Assembly: GCA_003567075.1 (NCBI GenBank)
Contig: PXAU01000397.1
Location: 1 to 11,840 of the forward strand
Length of the DNA: 11,840 nucleotides
Origin: Trueperaceae bacterium
GTDB taxonomy: Bacteria > Deinococcota > Deinococci > Deinococcales > Trueperaceae
Direction of reading: 5' to 3'
The notes beneath the pieces are model-generated. The model made no database searches. It was given only the letters and a program-made list of their open reading frames with translations, and had not been told where the DNA came from. Every line of letters starts with the position of its first letter. The first letter of the stretch is position 1. The translations under genes and the position numbers were made by a program. Below are positions 1 through 6,503 of the stretch, piece after piece.

Positions 1-1
1 C

Positions 2-1072
2 GTCTCCACCACGCTGACGTCGCATGCCTGGCAGCCGGCCGTGTTCATCGACCGTGACGTCGCCGAGCGCATCGCGGTACTGAGGCGCGAGCCGGGCCCG
101 GACCTGCACGTGTACGGCAGCACGGTGCTGGTTGGAACGCTGCTGGCGCACTATCTCGTCGACGCCCTGTGGCCCAAGACCCACCCGATCGTGCTCGGCG
201 GCGTCCCGCGCTACCCGCCTGGCCGTGAGGCTCCAACCGGCGCGGGTCACCTACGGGTCGGGGTCGTCCATCCACGCCTCGCGCCGCAACCCTGCCTCGT
301 GGTGGTCCTTTGCGACGTAGGACTGCAGCCGGTCCGCGAGGTAGACGCCGCCTTCCAGCACGGCACCGCGAAGAACTGGTTCGGTGGCACGAGCCGAGCC
401 AGTACGCAGCTCCTGGACGGCATGCACTACCGCGGCCTGCTGCGCGTGGCGCGGCGCGAAGGCGGTGTGCGCCTCTACGCTCCGCAGCGCGCCCACGAGC
501 ACGAGGCCCCGGAGGACCCGGAAGCCCACCTCGACGCGTTGATCGACGTGGCGGTGGGCACCTACGCGCCGCTGACCGCGACGATGCTGAGCCGCATCGT
601 CATGTGGATGGGCGCCGCGGCCGCCCCGCAGTGGCGCGAGCGGCGCCGCTCGGCCCTCGAGCGCGCGAAGGCACGCCTGGCCAAGGCGACGGTGGATGGG
701 AGCCACTGGTACTGGCCGGCCGACGAGCGGCCCACCGGCCACCGCCACGCCCACGACCGTGCGTGGGACGAGCAGGTGCGCCTGTTGGCGCCGTTCGACC
801 CGGTCGTTTGGGACCGCGAGCGCTTCGAGCGCTTCTGGGGCTGGAGCTATCGTTTCGAGGCCTACACCCCGGCGAGGAAGCGCCTTCGCGCCTACTACGC
901 GCTGCCGATGCTGTGGCGCGGCCGGGTGATCGGCTGGGCCAACGCCGCCGTGCGTGACGGGCGGTTGCAGGTGGAGCCGGGGTTCGTGAGCGGGAGCGCT
1001 CCGCGCGAGGCCGCCTTCAGGCAGGCCTTGGCTGCAGAGGTGGAGCGCTTCCAGCAGTTTCTGGGGTCGTAG
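2..1072 (+). CDS. Chimeric ORF: RibD/DHFR-like C-terminal piece joined to AlkZ-like DNA glycosylase fragment
   Basis: The reading frame is open from the left edge, so it is partial there; the first in-window start would be GTG at 41. Counting from that codon, residues 1-54 match the end of the RibD C-terminal/dihydrofolate-reductase-like family (PGPDLHVYGS, then LVDALW and PIVLGG), as do the codons before it. Residues about 96-343 match the winged-helix AlkZ/YcaQ glycosylase family: HGTAKNWFGG, QLLDGMHYRGLLRVARREGG, FDPVVWDR (252-259) and YRFEAYTPARKR. The join, roughly residues 55-95, matches neither family. The AlkZ part lacks the N-terminal region that carries the catalytic QxQ motif in E. 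coli YcaQ, so base-excision activity is unlikely. I infer a deletion that fused two neighbouring genes by chance in frame. A genuine two-domain protein is the less likely alternative. Family assignment is strong; function is doubtful. Confidence 0.75.
   Translation, partial: VSTTLTSHAWQPAVFIDRDVAERIAVLRREPGPDLHVYGSTVLVGTLLAHYLVDALWPKTHPIVLGGVPRYPPGREAPTGAGHLRVGVVHPRLAPQPCLVVVLCDVGLQPVREVDAAFQHGTAKNWFGGTSRASTQLLDGMHYRGLLRVARREGGVRLYAPQRAHEHEAPEDPEAHLDALIDVAVGTYAPLTATMLSRIVMWMGAAAAPQWRERRRSALERAKARLAKATVDGSHWYWPADERPTGHRHAHDRAWDEQVRLLAPFDPVVWDRERFERFWGWSYRFEAYTPARKRLRAYYALPMLWRGRVIGWANAAVRDGRLQVEPGFVSGSAPREAAFRQALAAEVERFQQFLGS
206..325 (+). other. Unassigned joint between the two halves of the chimeric ORF
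   Basis: After the VLGG of the RibD-like part, the expected GKRLF-type ending is absent and the frame continues as PRYPPGREAPTGAGH. A third-position frame over 210-320 gives RLAVRLQPARVTYGSG, which loosely resembles the normal end of RibD-like proteins. The RibD gene may therefore have continued here before a one-base frameshift near 210. This segment is the best place to look for the deletion breakpoint. Confidence 0.3.
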
Positions 1073-1164
1073 CGGCGTTCGCGGGTGAGGAGCTAGCCCG
1101 TGCGGGCCTGGTGCCGCCGTTCGTGCGTCTTCGTGCCGCGCGCCTATCGCGCGATCCGCTAGTG

Positions 1165-1185
1165 TCGGCGGTGTCGGAACGCCGA
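1165..1185 (+). promoter_or_regulatory. Inverted repeat just upstream of the SDR ribosome binding site
   Basis: TCGGCG (1165-1170) and CGCCGA (1180-1185) are perfect inverted arms around a 9-base centre. With a one-base offset the similarity extends outward to TGT and ACA. It ends 3 bases before the AGGAGG of the SDR gene. It could be an operator for a dimeric repressor or a hairpin that hides the ribosome binding site. No regulator gene lies next to it, so the role is inferred only from position. Confidence 0.3.
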
Positions 1186-1200
1186 TACAGGAGGAGCACC

Positions 1201-2061
1201 ATGTCGGGAGCAGACACCATGATCAAGTACGAGACGCAACTCGTGGCCCCATTGCTCGGCGGTGCGGTCGCTCTCGTGACGGGTGCCGGTCGTGGCATCG
1301 GTCGAGCGATCGCGTTTGCGCTCGCCGAGGCGGGGGCGAGCGTCGCGGCCGTCGCGCGGAGCCGCGACGAGGTGGCGGAAACTGCGGCGCTCATCGAGGG
1401 CCGTGGCGGTCGCGCCGTTGGCCTGAGCGCGGACGTCGCGGACCGCGCGGCGGTCGAGGCCGCCGTCGCGGGCGTCGAGGACCGGTTCGGGAGCGTCGAC
1501 GTTCTGGTCAACAACGCGGGCATTGGAGGTCCGAACCTGCCGCTCTGGTCGTGCGATCCGGACGAGTGGTGGCGGGTGATGGAGGTCAATCTGCGCGGGC
1601 CGTTGCTCTGCTGTCGGGCGGCGCTCCCGGCGATGCTGCGTCGCGGGTCTGGCACGATCGTGAACGTCGGCAGCTATGCGGGGATCCGCGCCGGCGGTGT
1701 CGGTACGCTGGGGACCGCCTATCCGGTGAGCAAGGCGGCGCTGGTGCGCTTCACGGACACGCTGGCTGCGGGCGTCGACGAGTACGGGGTGCGGGTCTTC
1801 ACCATCAGCCCTGGTCTGGTTCGCACGGCGATGACGGAGGCCGTCGATGCGTTCGATGACGTGCCCGCGTACGCGTGGGCGCCACCCGAAGCGGCGGCCG
1901 AGTTGGTGGTGCGTCTGGCGAGCAGTGAGGGGATGGCGCTGAATGGTCGCTTCGTTCACGTGGGTGACGACCTGGACGAGTTGCTGCGCGAGGCGGAGCG
2001 GATCGATGCGGAGGGGCTCTACACGTTGCGGTTGATCGGTTTGCAGGGGCCGGTGCCCTAG
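1201..2061 (+). CDS. SDR family NAD(P)-dependent oxidoreductase
   Basis: A 286-residue classical short-chain dehydrogenase/reductase, cytoplasmic, expected to oxidise or reduce a hydroxyl/keto group with NAD(P)(H); the substrate cannot be read from sequence. The Rossmann nucleotide motif TGAGRGIG is at 27-34, NNAG at 104-107, the catalytic Ser is probably S158 (NVGSYAG), and the catalytic YxxxK is Y174-K178 (YPVSK). The Ser-Tyr distance of 16 is slightly longer than the usual 13, through a small insertion. ATG 1201 was chosen because AGGAGG (1189-1194) sits 6 bases before it; the frame is open further upstream but no better start is seen. The gene appears complete and has no obvious operon partner. 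Its stop codon lies directly before the truncated BrnT-like frame, so that boundary is probably a deletion junction. Confidence 0.93.
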   Translation: MSGADTMIKYETQLVAPLLGGAVALVTGAGRGIGRAIAFALAEAGASVAAVARSRDEVAETAALIEGRGGRAVGLSADVADRAAVEAAVAGVEDRFGSVDVLVNNAGIGGPNLPLWSCDPDEWWRVMEVNLRGPLLCCRAALPAMLRRGSGTIVNVGSYAGIRAGGVGTLGTAYPVSKAALVRFTDTLAAGVDEYGVRVFTISPGLVRTAMTEAVDAFDDVPAYAWAPPEAAAELVVRLASSEGMALNGRFVHVGDDLDELLREAERIDAEGLYTLRLIGLQGPVP

Positions 2062-2090
2062 GCCCGACGCCGGCGCGATGGACCGCGGAG

Positions 2091-2279
2091 GTGCTCTGGC
2101 TCGACCGGGATGTGCTCGGAGCCGTCAGCCACTCGGTGACCGAGCCGCGGTACGTGGTCATCGGGATGATCGAAGGCAAGCACTGGTCTGCGATCGTCAC
2201 GTACCGCGGTGAGGCGATCTGCATCATCTCCGTCAGGCGGTCGAGGGTCCGGGAGGTGGAAGCGTATGAAGGCGCGTGA
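2091..2279 (+). CDS. brnT: BrnT-family toxin, N-terminally truncated
   Basis: A 62-residue frame matching the C-terminal two thirds of BrnT-type RelE-fold ribonuclease toxins, which normally have about 85-95 residues. Recognisable blocks are EPRYVVIGMIEGKHWSAIV, TYRGEAICIISVRR and the ending SRVREVEAYEG. The usual N-terminal block (F.WDP.K...N..KHG..F.EA) is missing. In-frame codons before GTG 2091 (ending WTAEV) still resemble the end of that block, so about 20-25 residues seem lost next to the SDR stop codon at 2061. The GTG overlaps a GGAGG, a poor initiation context, so expression is doubtful. It overlaps the antitoxin gene by 14 bases in toxin-first order, typical of brnTA. I consider it a damaged toxin. 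Confidence 0.7.
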   Translation: MLWLDRDVLGAVSHSVTEPRYVVIGMIEGKHWSAIVTYRGEAICIISVRRSRVREVEAYEGA

Positions 2280-2493
2280 ACTGGATAGAAGATTCGACGA
2301 GGGTGTGGAGGCGGTCATCGACGCGTTCGACCTGTCGACGGCGACGCGACCCAACCGCGAGCAGAAGCGTGTCAACGTCGACGTCCCGCTGTGGATGGTC
2401 GAGTCGCTCGACCGAGAGGCCAGTCGCCTCGGTGTGCCCCGTCAGCCGATCATCGAGGTCTGGATCGCGGAGCGGCTCGTAAAGGCCGGCTGA
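2266..2493 (+). CDS. brnA: BrnA/CopG-type antitoxin
   Basis: A 75-residue protein of the BrnA-like/CopG ribbon-helix-helix antitoxin type. The N-terminal half (MKARELDRRFDEGVEAVIDA) would wrap the toxin. The middle, ATRPNREQKRVNVDVPLWM, contains the DNA-binding strand, and ESLDREASRLGVPRQPIIEVW with IAERL forms the helices of the RHH dimer. Such proteins neutralise the cognate BrnT and repress their own operon. ATG 2266 is supported by GGGAGG at 2251-2256. The start lies inside the toxin gene (14-base overlap), implying translational coupling. The antitoxin looks complete although its toxin is shortened, the usual order of decay because an antitoxin must outlive its toxin. Confidence 0.85.
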   Translation: MKARELDRRFDEGVEAVIDAFDLSTATRPNREQKRVNVDVPLWMVESLDREASRLGVPRQPIIEVWIAERLVKAG

Positions 2494-2540
2494 TCGGAGG
2501 TGCGCCTTGGTCGCTGCGCTCAGGTCGTCGTCGCGAAGGC

Positions 2541-2785
2541 GCTGGTGGCTATCTCGCCACCTGGATCAGGACGTTCGACGACGCCGAGCGAGCCGCGAGC
2601 GCGTCGCTCGACGAGTTCGCCGCGCTGCACCCTCGCGCTGGTCTCGAACACGCACCACGCGCCGCTGGTGCACGGCCTGCTGCGGCGCGTCGGGCTGGCA
2701 GGATCGTTCGCGGCCGTCATCACCTCGGTCGAGCACGGTCGCCGCAAGCCGTGCCGCACCATCTACGAGCACGGCCTCGCCGTTC
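2541..2785 (+). pseudogene. HAD-superfamily hydrolase remnant (frameshifted, both ends missing)
   Basis: Two frames together resemble the middle of a HAD phosphatase. Frame A reads GGYLATWIRTFDDAERAASA and then SLDEFAALH up to about 2630. A frame change then gives TLALVSNTHHAPLVHGLLRR, VGLAGSFAAVITSVEHGRRK and PCRTIYEHGL, ending near 2785. LVSNTHH is motif II (Ser) and HGRRKP carries the motif III Lys. Motif I (DxDxT, nucleophile) would lie before the 5' end and motif IV after the 3' end; both are absent. No catalytic activity is possible. The 3' break falls where the opposite-strand alpha/beta hydrolase also loses its similarity, so both genes were probably cut by one event. Confidence 0.75.
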
Positions 2786-3277
2786 AACCAGCCGTCGGCC
2801 CCACAGGCGTATCAGGGCGCGCGCCACGGCTGGCCCGGCCGTTGCCGCGAGGCGCCCGAGGGTCTGCCAGCCGAGCCGCTCCAGGCGGCGCATGGGCGTG
2901 GGCAGCAGCGAGTTGGCGATGATCAGGCGGTGCGTGCGTCCGGGATGCTCGGCGGCGAAGCGCAGCCCGGCCATGCCGCCCGTGGACATGCCGTGCAGCG
3001 CGACGCTTTCCACGCCGAGGGCGGCGGTGAGGCGGTCCAGGAAGGCGACGCTGGGTTCGAGCGTCGCCTCGTACGTGCGATGGGTCGTGGTCTCCCCGAA
3101 GATCGAGCCTGGCAGGTCGGGCGCGACCACGGGGCCCAGCGGCACGAGCGATGGGATCACGTCGAGCCATGCTGTGCCGCTGCCGGCCATGCCGTGCAGC
3201 AGCAGTTGGGTGGGGGCGTCAGGAGGGGCGTCCTGGCTGGGGTCGGCCCGGAGCAGGTGGACCCGGCGGCCGTCCAC
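2720..3277 (-). pseudogene. Alpha/beta hydrolase, C-terminally truncated
   Basis: The frame codes for 185 residues, of which about 1-160 resemble alpha/beta hydrolases: oxyanion-hole region LLLHGMAGSG (26-34), VVAPDLPGSIFGE, and nucleophile elbow GMSTG with Ser98. From about residue 160 (near base 2798) the protein is antisense to the HAD remnant and has no hydrolase character. The acid and the catalytic His, normally in the last 100 residues, are missing, so it should be inactive. Start choice is uncertain: GTG 3277 is used, but CTG 3283 has better spacing (7 bases) from GGAG at 3291-3294. It starts about 30 bases after the MerR regulator stop on the same strand, so it was probably co-transcribed with, and controlled by, that regulator. 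Confidence 0.75.
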
Positions 3278-3307
3278 GTCCAGGGTCTCGCTCCGGATGC
3301 CGCGCCG

Positions 3308-4255
3308 TCAGGCGCGCCTCGCCGATGCCTCCTCGAGTCGGATGCCGACCTCGCGTTCCGCCTCCTCGCGGACGCGCGCGCCGATGGCGAGGTAGCGCCG
3401 GTAGTCGTCGTTGAGCGCGGCGAGGTGCTCGTTGAAGGCGTCGTCGTCCCCGCCGCCGATGGTCGCCCACAGGTCCTGGCTGGCGGTGAGTCGTTCGTCG
3501 TAGCGCTGCCGGGCCTCCGGGTCGTCCGCGAGGCCGCGGAGGAAGCCCGTGATCGCCTCGCGCAGCGACGCGATCGCCTCGGCGTCCTCGGCGAGCAGGC
3601 TCTGGACGTGGTCGCGCTGCCCCTCGAGGAACGCCTCGACGGTGGCCTCGTCCTCGACGTGCGCGAGCTGGAAGAAGGAGTGATCGGCTGGCGGCTCCTG
3701 CAGGTCGTCGAGGTAGGCCACGAAGCGCAGCCAGCGTGCCTTCTGCGCCTCGGTGTCGAGTTCGATGTCGAAGAACGGGGCGTGCAGCAGGACCATGAAG
3801 CGCCCGAAGGAGCCGGGGAAGATGCGCTTCAGGGTGTCGGCGAGATGCAGGCCGCGCTCTTCCCGCGACCGCTCGACGCTGCGGCGCAGGCGCCGCACCT
3901 CGTCGCGCACGTCGGCTGGCGCGGCGGGTGGACGTTCGAGGAGCGAGCGGAGGATGAGGCGGCCCTCCTCGAGCCGTTCGATCCGGCCCGTGGTGCGGTC
4001 GAGGGAACGCTGCAGCGCCTCGGCGATCGCCGTGTCGCCGGCGAGGACCTCGCGGATCTCGGCGACGGGCACGTCGAGCAGCCGCAAGGTGTGGATGAGT
4101 TCGAGGCGCGCGATGTGGTCGTCGTCGTACTCGCGGTAGCCGCTCTGGCGGTCGGTCCGCGGCGTCACGAGCCCTTCGGCTTCGTAGAACTTGATCGCCT
4201 TCTTGGTGAGGCCGGTCGTGGCGGCGGCGTCTCCGATGCGCATGGTGTGCACCAT
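3308..4255 (-). CDS. MerR-family transcriptional regulator
   Basis: About 315 residues (311 if ATG 4243 is used). The N-terminal MerR winged helix is clear: MRIGDAAATTGLTKKAIKFY, EAEGLVTPRTD and SGYREYDDDHIARLELIHTL. A dimerisation helix follows (about 75-110, rich in E and R), then a long helical C-terminal region with FPGSFGRFMVLLHAPFFDIE that I recognise only as the effector region of one MerR subgroup. There is no Cys-rich metal site and no TipAS signature, so the ligand is unknown and probably organic. A MerR-type promoter with a 19-bp spacer lies just upstream, so autoregulation by DNA untwisting is likely. Starts at ATG 4255, GTG 4252 and ATG 4243 are all possible; the GAGAGG directly before 4255 favours 4252 or 4243. 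The next gene on the strand is the truncated hydrolase. Confidence 0.92.
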   Translation of the reverse strand: MVHTMRIGDAAATTGLTKKAIKFYEAEGLVTPRTDRQSGYREYDDDHIARLELIHTLRLLDVPVAEIREVLAGDTAIAEALQRSLDRTTGRIERLEEGRLILRSLLERPPAAPADVRDEVRRLRRSVERSREERGLHLADTLKRIFPGSFGRFMVLLHAPFFDIELDTEAQKARWLRFVAYLDDLQEPPADHSFFQLAHVEDEATVEAFLEGQRDHVQSLLAEDAEAIASLREAITGFLRGLADDPEARQRYDERLTASQDLWATIGGGDDDAFNEHLAALNDDYRRYLAIGARVREEAEREVGIRLEEASARRA

Positions 4256-4283
4256 CCTCTCGTCATGCCGTGCGTCCGTCTCG

Positions 4284-4314
4284 ACCGTACAGGTGTCTCC
4301 GAGGGGCAGGTCAA
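4284..4314 (-). promoter_or_regulatory. MerR-type promoter with 19-bp spacer
   Basis: On the minus strand, TTGACC (4309-4314) and TACGGT (4284-4289) are separated by exactly 19 bases. A spacer of 19-20 bp is the hallmark of promoters activated by MerR-family proteins. The spacer contains the odd-length palindrome CTC-N-GAG. The expected transcription start is near 4277, 20-35 bases before the regulator's possible start codons. The -35 box overlaps the stop codon of the upstream UvrA-like remnant. Confidence 0.6.
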
Positions 4315-5005
4315 GGTGTGGCGAGGGCAGCGACCGACAGGGCGCGCGGGTTGAGCCGCAGGCCACCGCAGGCGTCGCACGCGGCGTACGTGAAGTAGCG
4401 GCGGTAGGTGTCGCGCTCGGACTCGGGCAGCTCGTCCTCGGCCTTATCGATGTGGGCGCGATCGAGACCGCGGGCTACTTCCACGCCCCGACGCGCCAGG
4501 CGGGATGCGTGATCGTGCCTTGCATCAGCGTGAGGTCCGGGTCGATGAGCATGTCGAGGTTGACCCGGATGCGCTTGCCGAGCCCGGCGCATGCTTGGCA
4601 CATGCCCTCGGGGTGGTTGAACCCGAGCAGGAACGACGGGATGCCGGGCATGGTGCCGCAGCGCGCGTAGAGCATCTGCATGTAGGTGTAGACCTCGGTC
4701 GCGGTGCCGACGGTGGAGCGCAGGGTGCGGCCCAGCCGCTTCTGGTCGATGACGATCGACGTTGACAGGTTGGTCACCTCGTCGACGTCCGGTCGGGAGA
4801 GCTTGGGCAGCCGGCGGCGCGCGAACGAGCTGAACGTCTCGACGAGCTGGCGCTGCGCCTCGGTGTGCAGCGTGTCGAACACGAGGGACGACTTCCCCGA
4901 TCCCGACACGCCGGTGAACACCACCAGCTGATCGCGCGGGATCCTGAGGGTGAGGTTCTTCAGGTTGTGGACGCGGGCGCGGACGACCTCGATGTGATCG
5001 TGCAT
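4311..5005 (-). pseudogene. UvrA-like ABC ATPase remnant (internal deletion, frameshift, 3' truncation)
   Basis: From ATG 5005 a 176-residue frame matches the N-terminus of UvrA-family excinuclease or drug-resistance ATPases: VRARVHNLKNLTLRIPRDQL, Walker A GVSGSGKSSL (32-41), a CxxC zinc element in NHPEGMCQACAGLGK, and GTITHPAWRVGAW, then TAG near 4475. Another frame resumes at about 4460 with DRAHIDKAEDELPESERD, then CDACGGLRLNPRALSV, and stops at 4311. Intact relatives have about 55-60 residues between these two blocks and several hundred more after the second, including the ABC signature and Walker B. These are absent, so no ATPase or DNA damage recognition is possible. It begins 2 bases after the PadR stop, so the two formed a regulator-effector operon. 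Confidence 0.82.
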
Positions 5006-5007
5006 GG

Positions 5008-5553
5008 TCAACGGGCCACCAACGCGGCGATGAAGTCGTCCACCCAGCGGATCTCGGCCGCCAGCAGGTACCGCGGGCGCCGCACGACGGCCAGTCGATG
5101 GGTGGGGCAGGCGCTCGCTTCCATGTAGTCCTCGGTGGCCTGCCAACCTTCGATTGCCTCGCGCAGCCGCTCGCGGTAGCGGGCCAGGGCTTCGAGGGCG
5201 TCGGCCGTGGGGACGAGGCCGAGGTTGTACGTCGCCAGGTCGACGCTCCAGGTCGGCGACTCGGGCGCGCTGAGGATGGCCATCAGGCGGTCGCGCACGG
5301 CGGCCCGGCCGGCGGCCGTGAGCGTGTCGACCTTGCGCGCGCGGCCGTCGACCACGTCGGTCGTCGATTCGACGTAGCCGGCTCGCTCGAGCGCGTTGAG
5401 CTGCCGGTAGATCGTCGACTGCGAGAGCTCCGTCCAGGTTCGCATGGAGCGGTGCTCGACGTCGCGTTCGATCTGCCAAGCGTGCTTCGGCGCCTCGCCC
5501 AGCAGGCCGAGCAGGGCGACCTCGGCGTTCGTCAGCGTGTCCCTGGGGGCCAC
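5008..5553 (-). CDS. PadR-family transcriptional regulator
   Basis: A 181-residue PadR-type repressor. Residues about 8-85 are the winged helix (LTNAEVALLGLLGEAPKHAW, SQSTIYRQLNALERAGYVES). The rest (ARYRERLREAIEGWQ; AAEIRWVDDFIAALVAR) is the helical dimerisation domain. PadR proteins repress detoxification or efflux genes next to them until a small ligand binds. The target here is likely the UvrA-like ATPase gene, which starts 2 bases downstream. I prefer GTG 5553, with GGAGG four bases upstream and a predicted promoter giving a leader of about 30 bases. ATG 5592 in the same frame would add 13 residues but has no Shine-Dalgarno sequence. The regulator looks intact although its apparent target is broken. 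Confidence 0.9.
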   Translation of the reverse strand: MAPRDTLTNAEVALLGLLGEAPKHAWQIERDVEHRSMRTWTELSQSTIYRQLNALERAGYVESTTDVVDGRARKVDTLTAAGRAAVRDRLMAILSAPESPTWSVDLATYNLGLVPTADALEALARYRERLREAIEGWQATEDYMEASACPTHRLAVVRRPRYLLAAEIRWVDDFIAALVAR

Positions 5554-5590
5554 CGTGCCTCCATCGGTCTCGGCAACCGCTCTCGCCCAC

Positions 5591-5619
5591 ATGTTGTGAG
5601 GCGGGGATATCGGCGTCAA
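5591..5619 (-). promoter_or_regulatory. Putative padR promoter
   Basis: On the minus strand, TTGACG (5614-5619) is followed after 17 bases by CAACAT (5591-5596), a weak -10. CACA-ACA-TGTG overlaps the -10 and is a short inverted repeat resembling the ATGT/ACAT half-sites of PadR operators. It is well placed for autoregulation and gives a short leader before GTG 5553. Confidence 0.4.
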
Positions 5620-5735
5620 GGGAAATGGGGATCCGTGGCGGCCGTGCTCGTGGGGACCCTGAGGTGGTCTTTGTGCGTCGGGTCCGCGGATCCTCTGGTT
5701 GGCAGCGAAGAGCGGAACGCAGCACAACCGGAGCC

Positions 5736-5751
5736 GTATCCCATATGATAC
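5736..5751 (+). promoter_or_regulatory. Operator-like inverted repeat over the -10 box of the RelE/HigA module
   Basis: GTATC (5736-5740) and GATAC (5747-5751) are perfect inverted arms six bases apart, and the right arm overlaps the -10 hexamer TATGAT (5744-5749). No good -35 is visible. The expected transcription start near 5756 leaves about 5 leader bases and no Shine-Dalgarno sequence before GTG 5761. Toxin-antitoxin operons are usually repressed by their antitoxin, so this is a good candidate HigA operator. Confidence 0.5.
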
Positions 5752-5760
5752 ACTCGTGCG

Positions 5761-6060
5761 GTGATCGAAGTCCGCCAAACCGCCGAGTACGCGGACTGGT
5801 TCACATCCCTGCGTGACCGCCTGGCCAAGGTTCGCATCGACATCCGAGTGCGACGCCTGTCGCTCGGTAACCCTGGCGACGTCAAGTCGGTCGGAGAAGG
5901 CGTGAGCGAGCTCCGAATCCACCATGGTCCGGGCTATCGCGTCTACTTCGTCCAGCGTGGCTCCGTACTGATCGTTCTTCTTGCTGGTGGTGACAAGTCC
6001 ACGCAGGAGAAGGACATCAGGAAGGCAAAGCGGCTTGCGCGCAATCTGGAGGATCACTGA
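5761..6060 (+). CDS. RelE/HigB-type toxin (phage Gp49-like)
   Basis: A 99-residue toxin of the RelE/ParE superfamily, in the Gp49-like/HigB branch, which cleaves mRNA at the ribosome in characterised members. The conserved blocks VSELRIHHGPGYRVYF (about 49-64) and LLAGGDKSTQEKDIRKAKRL (about 73-92) are present and the length is normal, so it looks intact. The GTG at 5761 lies 11 bases after a TATGAT -10 box and has no ribosome binding site, so the mRNA is nearly leaderless. The antitoxin gene follows after 1 base. Toxin-first order is typical of higBA-like modules. Confidence 0.9.
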   Translation: MIEVRQTAEYADWFTSLRDRLAKVRIDIRVRRLSLGNPGDVKSVGEGVSELRIHHGPGYRVYFVQRGSVLIVLLAGGDKSTQEKDIRKAKRLARNLEDH

Positions 6061-6061
6061 G

Positions 6062-6358
6062 ATGCCCAAGACCAAGACCCTGCCCTGGGACCCGGCTCGA
6101 CATCTCGAGTCGGAGGAGGACATGGCTGCGTACCTGGAGGCGGCGCTCGAGGAAGGCGATCCTGCGCTTGTCGCCGCTGCACTCGGCGACATCGCGCGCG
6201 CCAAGGGTATGACGCAGCTCGCGCGGGATACGGGCCTTGGCCGGGAAAGCCTCTACAAGGCCCTGTCGCCCTCAGGCAATCCCGAGTTCGCTACGGTCAT
6301 GAAGGTTGTCAACGCACTGGGCCTCAAGCTTCACGCGGCGCCGGCGAGCGCCGCCTAA
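6062..6358 (+). CDS. HigA-type helix-turn-helix antitoxin
   Basis: A 98-residue addiction-module antidote protein. The N-terminal part (SEEDMAAYLEAALEEGD) has the usual acidic helix. The helix-turn-helix runs about 40-72 (LGDIARAKGMTQLARDTGLG, RESLYKALSPSGNPEF), and VMKVVNALGLKL closes the domain. It should bind and neutralise the RelE-like toxin encoded one base upstream and repress the shared promoter. ATG 6062 has GGAGG at 6048-6052, so the antitoxin is initiated from its own strong site while the toxin is near-leaderless. This difference would favour antitoxin synthesis. The pair appears complete. Confidence 0.92.
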   Translation: MPKTKTLPWDPARHLESEEDMAAYLEAALEEGDPALVAAALGDIARAKGMTQLARDTGLGRESLYKALSPSGNPEFATVMKVVNALGLKLHAAPASAA

Positions 6359-6385
6359 GCCATCGGTCAACGCTACACGCTACTG

Positions 6386-6402
6386 CGGGCGTCGTACGCC
6401 CG
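6386..6402 (+). terminator. GC-rich hairpin after the toxin-antitoxin operon
   Basis: CGGGCGT and ACGCCCG form a perfect 7-bp stem with loop CGT, 28 bases after the antitoxin stop. No run of T follows, so it is not a classical Rho-independent terminator. It may be a 3'-end stabiliser or a weak terminator. Confidence 0.35.
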
Positions 6403-6503
6403 GTGCGTGCCATATCGACCATCGTCACACACCGGGCTTGCGCCAACTGCCCTCGTGTGCGCGTTGCTTTGAACGGTAGCCTGACCAGGCAGGGGGATCG
6501 AGC

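Noticed and set aside
1097..1108. GCCCG-TG-CGGGC hairpin after the AlkZ-like ORF as a terminator
   Set aside because: Only 5 bp with a 2-base loop and no T run; not supportable.
2507..4354. A 615-codon open frame on the plus strand
   Set aside because: It is antisense to the MerR and hydrolase genes and its product has no recognisable domain. Long shadow frames are common in high-GC DNA.
5629..5693. Nested inverted repeats GGATCCG/CGGATCC and GGACCC/GGGTCC between padR and the toxin gene
   Set aside because: The arms are short and asymmetrically placed and GGATCC is itself a palindrome; likely chance in GC-rich sequence. No coding sequence is seen in 5620-5735.
5008..6204. A longer PadR protein of 398 residues
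   Set aside because: The extra N-terminal half is antisense to the RelE/HigA genes and lacks PadR similarity. Promoter and ribosome binding site support GTG 5553.
6359..6503. A second attC site after the RelE/HigA pair
   Set aside because: There are hairpins but no matching pair of terminal boxes with inner L boxes at equal spacing.
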